Shown here in pieces: positions 4,766 to 7,653 of a stretch of DNA of 7,653 bases (position 1 is its first letter; every line of letters starts with the position of its first letter). This DNA is from Fidelibacterota bacterium (GTDB taxonomy: Bacteria; Fidelibacterota; UBA2242): the NCBI GenBank assembly GCA_003645845.1, contig QNCV01000118.1:1-7653 (forward strand), read 5' to 3'. The notes under the pieces were generated by a model. That model was given only the letters and a program-made list of their open reading frames with translations. It ran no database searches and was not told the origin of the DNA. Both the position numbers and the translations under genes were made by a program.

Positions 4766-7653
4766 TTGGATTTTATCAAGAAAATAAAACGCGGAATTGT
4801 TCTGTTTGACGGGGCCATGGGAACCCAGATTCATGCTCTGAACCCATCGGAGGCGGATTGGAACGGTCATAACGGCTGCCCGGAAATTCTGAATCTGACA
4901 ATCCCGGAAAAAATCAGGCAAATCCATGAAAAGTATCTGAATGCCGGTGCCGATGTCATCGAAACCAATACTTTTGGAGCCAATCAAATCACCCTTGCGG
5001 AGTTCGGCCTTGGTGAACGGGTTATCGAAATTAATGAAACCGCGGCTCGAATTGCCCGGCAGGCCGCCCGCAATTTCCATACATCGGCTAAACCACGTTT
5101 CGTTGCCGGTGATATTGGCCCCGGAACAAAATTGATCTCCCTCGGTCAAACCGATTACGATACTCTCTATGAATCCTACGCACTGCAGGCACGTGGTCTT
5201 ATTCGGGGTGGCGTCGACATGTTTATTATTGAAACCTGCCAGGACCCGCTGCAGATTAAAGCCGCGCTGAATGCAGTAGATGACGAATTGCAATCGGCCG
5301 GTTTGAAATTACCTCGTATCGTTTCCATAACCGTCGAGACCACCGGCACCATGCTGATTGGAACCGATATCAGTGCGGCTTTGACAATTATAGAGCCTTT
5401 TAAGGTAGATGTTTTTGGAATGAACTGCGCCACCGGCCCGGAAAAAATGCGTCCCTACATAAAACAAATCTGTCAGTCTTTCGACGGGCCGGTTCTCGTT
5501 CAGCCGAATGCAGGACTGCCTGAAATGGTCAACGGAGAAATGGTTTATACTCTTTCGGTCGAAGAATATGTGACCGTGTTATCCAGCTTTATTGAAAAGT
5601 ACGGTGTTCAAATAGTGGGCGGTTGCTGCGGCACTACACCGGATTTTATTCGTGCAATGGCCGGGAGAATTCCTCAATTATCGGTAGCTAAGCGTAAACC
5701 GGTAAAAAGGAGCGCGGTTGCATCTCTCTATTCCGCTCAGGAGCTGCGCCAGAATCCGGCGCCTTTTTTCGTTGGGGAACGCTCCAATACTAACGGTAGT
5801 AAGAAATTCAGAGAGTGTCTGCTGGCTGATGACTGGGACGGCATTGTCGATATTTCCAAACAACAGGAATTGACCGGCGCGCACGGTCTGGATCTCTGTG
5901 TTGCCTATACCGGGCGGGATGAAATCAGCGATATGCGGGAAGCCGTTACCAGGATTGTCCGACAGGTGAATCTTCCGATTTTTATCGACAGCACCGACAT
6001 AGACGTTATTGAAAATACCTTGAAACTGATTGGTGGACGGGCGGTCATCAACTCCATTAATCTTGAAGATGGTGAAGAAAGGACCCGGAAGGTGTGTCAG
6101 CTGGCAAAACGTTTTGGTGCGGCAGTTATTGCACTAACTATTGACGAAGCCGGCATGGCTCATGAGGTCGCTAAAAAACTCGCCATCGCCAAACGAATTT
6201 ACGATATCGCTGTTCATCAATGTGGACTGCGTCCCCAGGACCTGATCTTCGACACGTTGACATTCACCCTAGGCAGCGGCGACGAGTCATTAAAAAACGC
6301 CGGAAAAAATACAATCGAAGGCATCCGGGTAATTAAAAGAGAATTGCCTGAAGTATACACGCTGCTGGGGATTTCCAATATCTCTTTCGGTCTGCATCCC
6401 GGCTCCAGAGAGATTCTGAATTCCGTATTTTTAAACGAGGCCATTGCAGCCGGACTTGATCTGGCCATTGTCAATGTAAAGAAAATCCTCCCGCTGTATA
6501 AAATTGATCCGGACGACATTGACATTTGCCTTGATTTGATTTATAACCGCGGTGAGAACCCGCTTCTCGCATTTATCCGGCATTTTGAAAAGAAATCCGG
6601 AGAAAAGAGAATCAGAGCAGATGATACTGAAAAAGCGCCGATCGATGAAAAAATCATGCAGCGTGTTATCCAGGGTAATCGTGTGGGGCTTGCCGATCTC
6701 CTGGCCGAAGCCCGAAAATCGACAAAACCCATCGATATTATCAACAATTGGCTGATACCCGCCATGAAAATTGTCGGTGACCTGTTCGGAGAGGGCAAAA
6801 TGCAGTTGCCCTTTGTTCTGCAATCGGCGGAAGTAATGAAATTTGCCGTCAGTAAGTTGGAGCCTTTTCTTGAAAAATCCGATACTTCCGAACCAACCAG
6901 CCTGGTTCTGGCAACCGTGCGCGGTGATGTCCATGATATCGGTAAAAACCTGGTGGATATTATTCTCAGCAATAACGGCTACAGGGTCTACAATCTTGGT
7001 ATCAAGTGTGAAATCGAGACCATTCTTGATAAAGCCCGGGAAGTCAACGCCGATGCTATCGGATTGAGCGGCTTGCTGGTAAAATCCACGACCATTATGA
7101 AAGAGAATCTGGAATTGATGAAGCAACGGAACATTTCAATCCCGGTTCTGCTTGGTGGCGCGGCCTTGACACCGTCATTCGTAAAAGAAATCTGCGCGCC
7201 GCTTCTGAAAAGCCCGGTCATTTACTGTCCCGACGCTTTTACCGGTCTGAGCGCCATGAATCTTATCAAAGAAAAAAACTTGTCTGTTTTAACACCAGAA
7301 GCGACACCCGGGAAAAAGGCCGAGAAAAAGATTCGTTTAAAAAATTCCGTTGTTGAACATGAAAAACTGAGACGCGACATTGAGATTCCCGATCCGCCGT
7401 TTTGGGGTGTAAAAATCGTCAAAGAGATTGATCTGGACACTGTTTTTAATTTTCTGAATGAAGGAATTCTGTTTAGCGGGCGCTGGGGCTACCGTCGCGG
7501 GAAAATGTCCAAAGAAGAATATGATCAACTCATAGAGAAACAGGTTCGGCCTGAGCTTGAAATTCTGAAACAGCGCTGTATAGACGATCAATTACTGGTT
7601 CCGCAAATCGCTTACGGTTATTTTCCTTGTAATAGCCATGATGAAGAACTGAT
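4766..7653 (+). CDS. metH: Cobalamin-dependent methionine synthase (3' end cut by window edge)
   Basis: This cytoplasmic enzyme moves a methyl group from methyltetrahydrofolate via cobalamin to homocysteine, making methionine. The 962 residues present show the domains in order. The homocysteine domain is about 1-300: DGAMGTQ near the start and zinc ligands C221 (GMNCATGP), C287 and C288 (GGCCGTTP). The pterin domain is about 330-600, starting FVGERSNTNGSKKF. The cobalamin cap is about 632-700 (FGEGKMQLPFVLQSAEVMK). The B12 domain is about 707-835, with D721-V-H723-D-I-G, where H723 is the lower axial cobalt ligand by homology. The AdoMet reactivation domain begins with PPFWG near 877-881 and is cut after YGYFPCNSHDEEL; by comparison with the family, roughly 170 residues remain beyond the edge. 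The start is TTG 4766, giving MDFIKKIKRGIVLFDG, which resembles other MetH N-termini. ATG 4718 would add 16 residues and has no ribosome binding site. It is divergent from the feo operon. Confidence 0.97.
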   Translation, partial: MDFIKKIKRGIVLFDGAMGTQIHALNPSEADWNGHNGCPEILNLTIPEKIRQIHEKYLNAGADVIETNTFGANQITLAEFGLGERVIEINETAARIARQAARNFHTSAKPRFVAGDIGPGTKLISLGQTDYDTLYESYALQARGLIRGGVDMFIIETCQDPLQIKAALNAVDDELQSAGLKLPRIVSITVETTGTMLIGTDISAALTIIEPFKVDVFGMNCATGPEKMRPYIKQICQSFDGPVLVQPNAGLPEMVNGEMVYTLSVEEYVTVLSSFIEKYGVQIVGGCCGTTPDFIRAMAGRIPQLSVAKRKPVKRSAVASLYSAQELRQNPAPFFVGERSNTNGSKKFRECLLADDWDGIVDISKQQELTGAHGLDLCVAYTGRDEISDMREAVTRIVRQVNLPIFIDSTDIDVIENTLKLIGGRAVINSINLEDGEERTRKVCQLAKRFGAAVIALTIDEAGMAHEVAKKLAIAKRIYDIAVHQCGLRPQDLIFDTLTFTLGSGDESLKNAGKNTIEGIRVIKRELPEVYTLLGISNISFGLHPGSREILNSVFLNEAIAAGLDLAIVNVKKILPLYKIDPDDIDICLDLIYNRGENPLLAFIRHFEKKSGEKRIRADDTEKAPIDEKIMQRVIQGNRVGLADLLAEARKSTKPIDIINNWLIPAMKIVGDLFGEGKMQLPFVLQSAEVMKFAVSKLEPFLEKSDTSEPTSLVLATVRGDVHDIGKNLVDIILSNNGYRVYNLGIKCEIETILDKAREVNADAIGLSGLLVKSTTIMKENLELMKQRNISIPVLLGGAALTPSFVKEICAPLLKSPVIYCPDAFTGLSAMNLIKEKNLSVLTPEATPGKKAEKKIRLKNSVVEHEKLRRDIEIPDPPFWGVKIVKEIDLDTVFNFLNEGILFSGRWGYRRGKMSKEEYDQLIEKQVRPELEILKQRCIDDQLLVPQIAYGYFPCNSHDEEL

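Noticed and set aside
4742..5433. Minus-strand frames of 183 and 85 codons within the metH 5' part
   Set aside because: They are antisense to the homocysteine-binding domain of metH and show no domain or ribosome binding site.
6431..7126. Minus-strand frame of 231 codons within metH
   Set aside because: It is antisense to the cobalamin cap and B12 domains, including the D-x-H-x2-G motif; it is a shadow of the metH codon pattern.

Overview
The window reads as ordinary bacterial chromosome: dense genes, Shine-Dalgarno sites, overlapping operon genes and AT-rich intergenic gaps. I see no phage, transposon, CRISPR, rRNA or tRNA. A Feo ferrous-iron uptake operon controlled by a DtxR-type regulator, next to a cobalamin-dependent methionine synthase, suggests an anaerobic or microaerophilic bacterium with access to B12. 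The protein style (FeoB with a small Cys-rich partner, a regulator fused to FeoA) is reminiscent of Desulfobacterota and neighbouring candidate phyla. That placement is an impression, not a result, and I cannot name a phylum from the sequence alone.

Layout. (1) Positions 1-641, minus strand: the N-terminal 213 residues of an exported or membrane PAP2-family phosphatase whose 3' end lies beyond the left edge. (2) Positions 642-1255: a gene-poor stretch with one doubtful 97-codon minus-strand frame, a possible frameshifted small membrane protein on the plus strand, and a strong palindrome just downstream of the iron operon. (3) Positions 1256-4616, minus strand: a three-gene iron operon. In transcription order it holds a DtxR-like repressor carrying two C-terminal FeoA-like domains, FeoB (start overlapping the previous stop by ATGA), and a 61-residue FeoB-associated Cys-rich membrane protein (2-nt gap). 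(4) Positions 4617-4765: a short divergent intergenic region with alternating CCTAA/TTAGG half-sites, the best candidate operator for metal-dependent control. (5) Positions 4766 to the right edge, plus strand: metH, with homocysteine, pterin, cobalamin cap, cobalamin and the beginning of the AdoMet reactivation domain; its end lies beyond the window.

How they work together. The regulator probably senses Fe2+ (or Mn2+), binds the half-sites in front of its own gene and shuts off the whole transcript, so iron uptake is autoregulated. There is no stand-alone feoA in the window, so the FeoA-like domains on the regulator may serve sensing, FeoB partnership, or both. The most unusual observation is a 39-bp tandem duplication in feoB that copies most of the G1 (P-loop) region, including GNPNS but not the essential GKT, and leaves a second, incomplete P-loop in front of the real one. 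No wholly new system is evident. The fused regulator, its Cys-rich linker and the duplicated P-loop segment are the items that merit follow-up.
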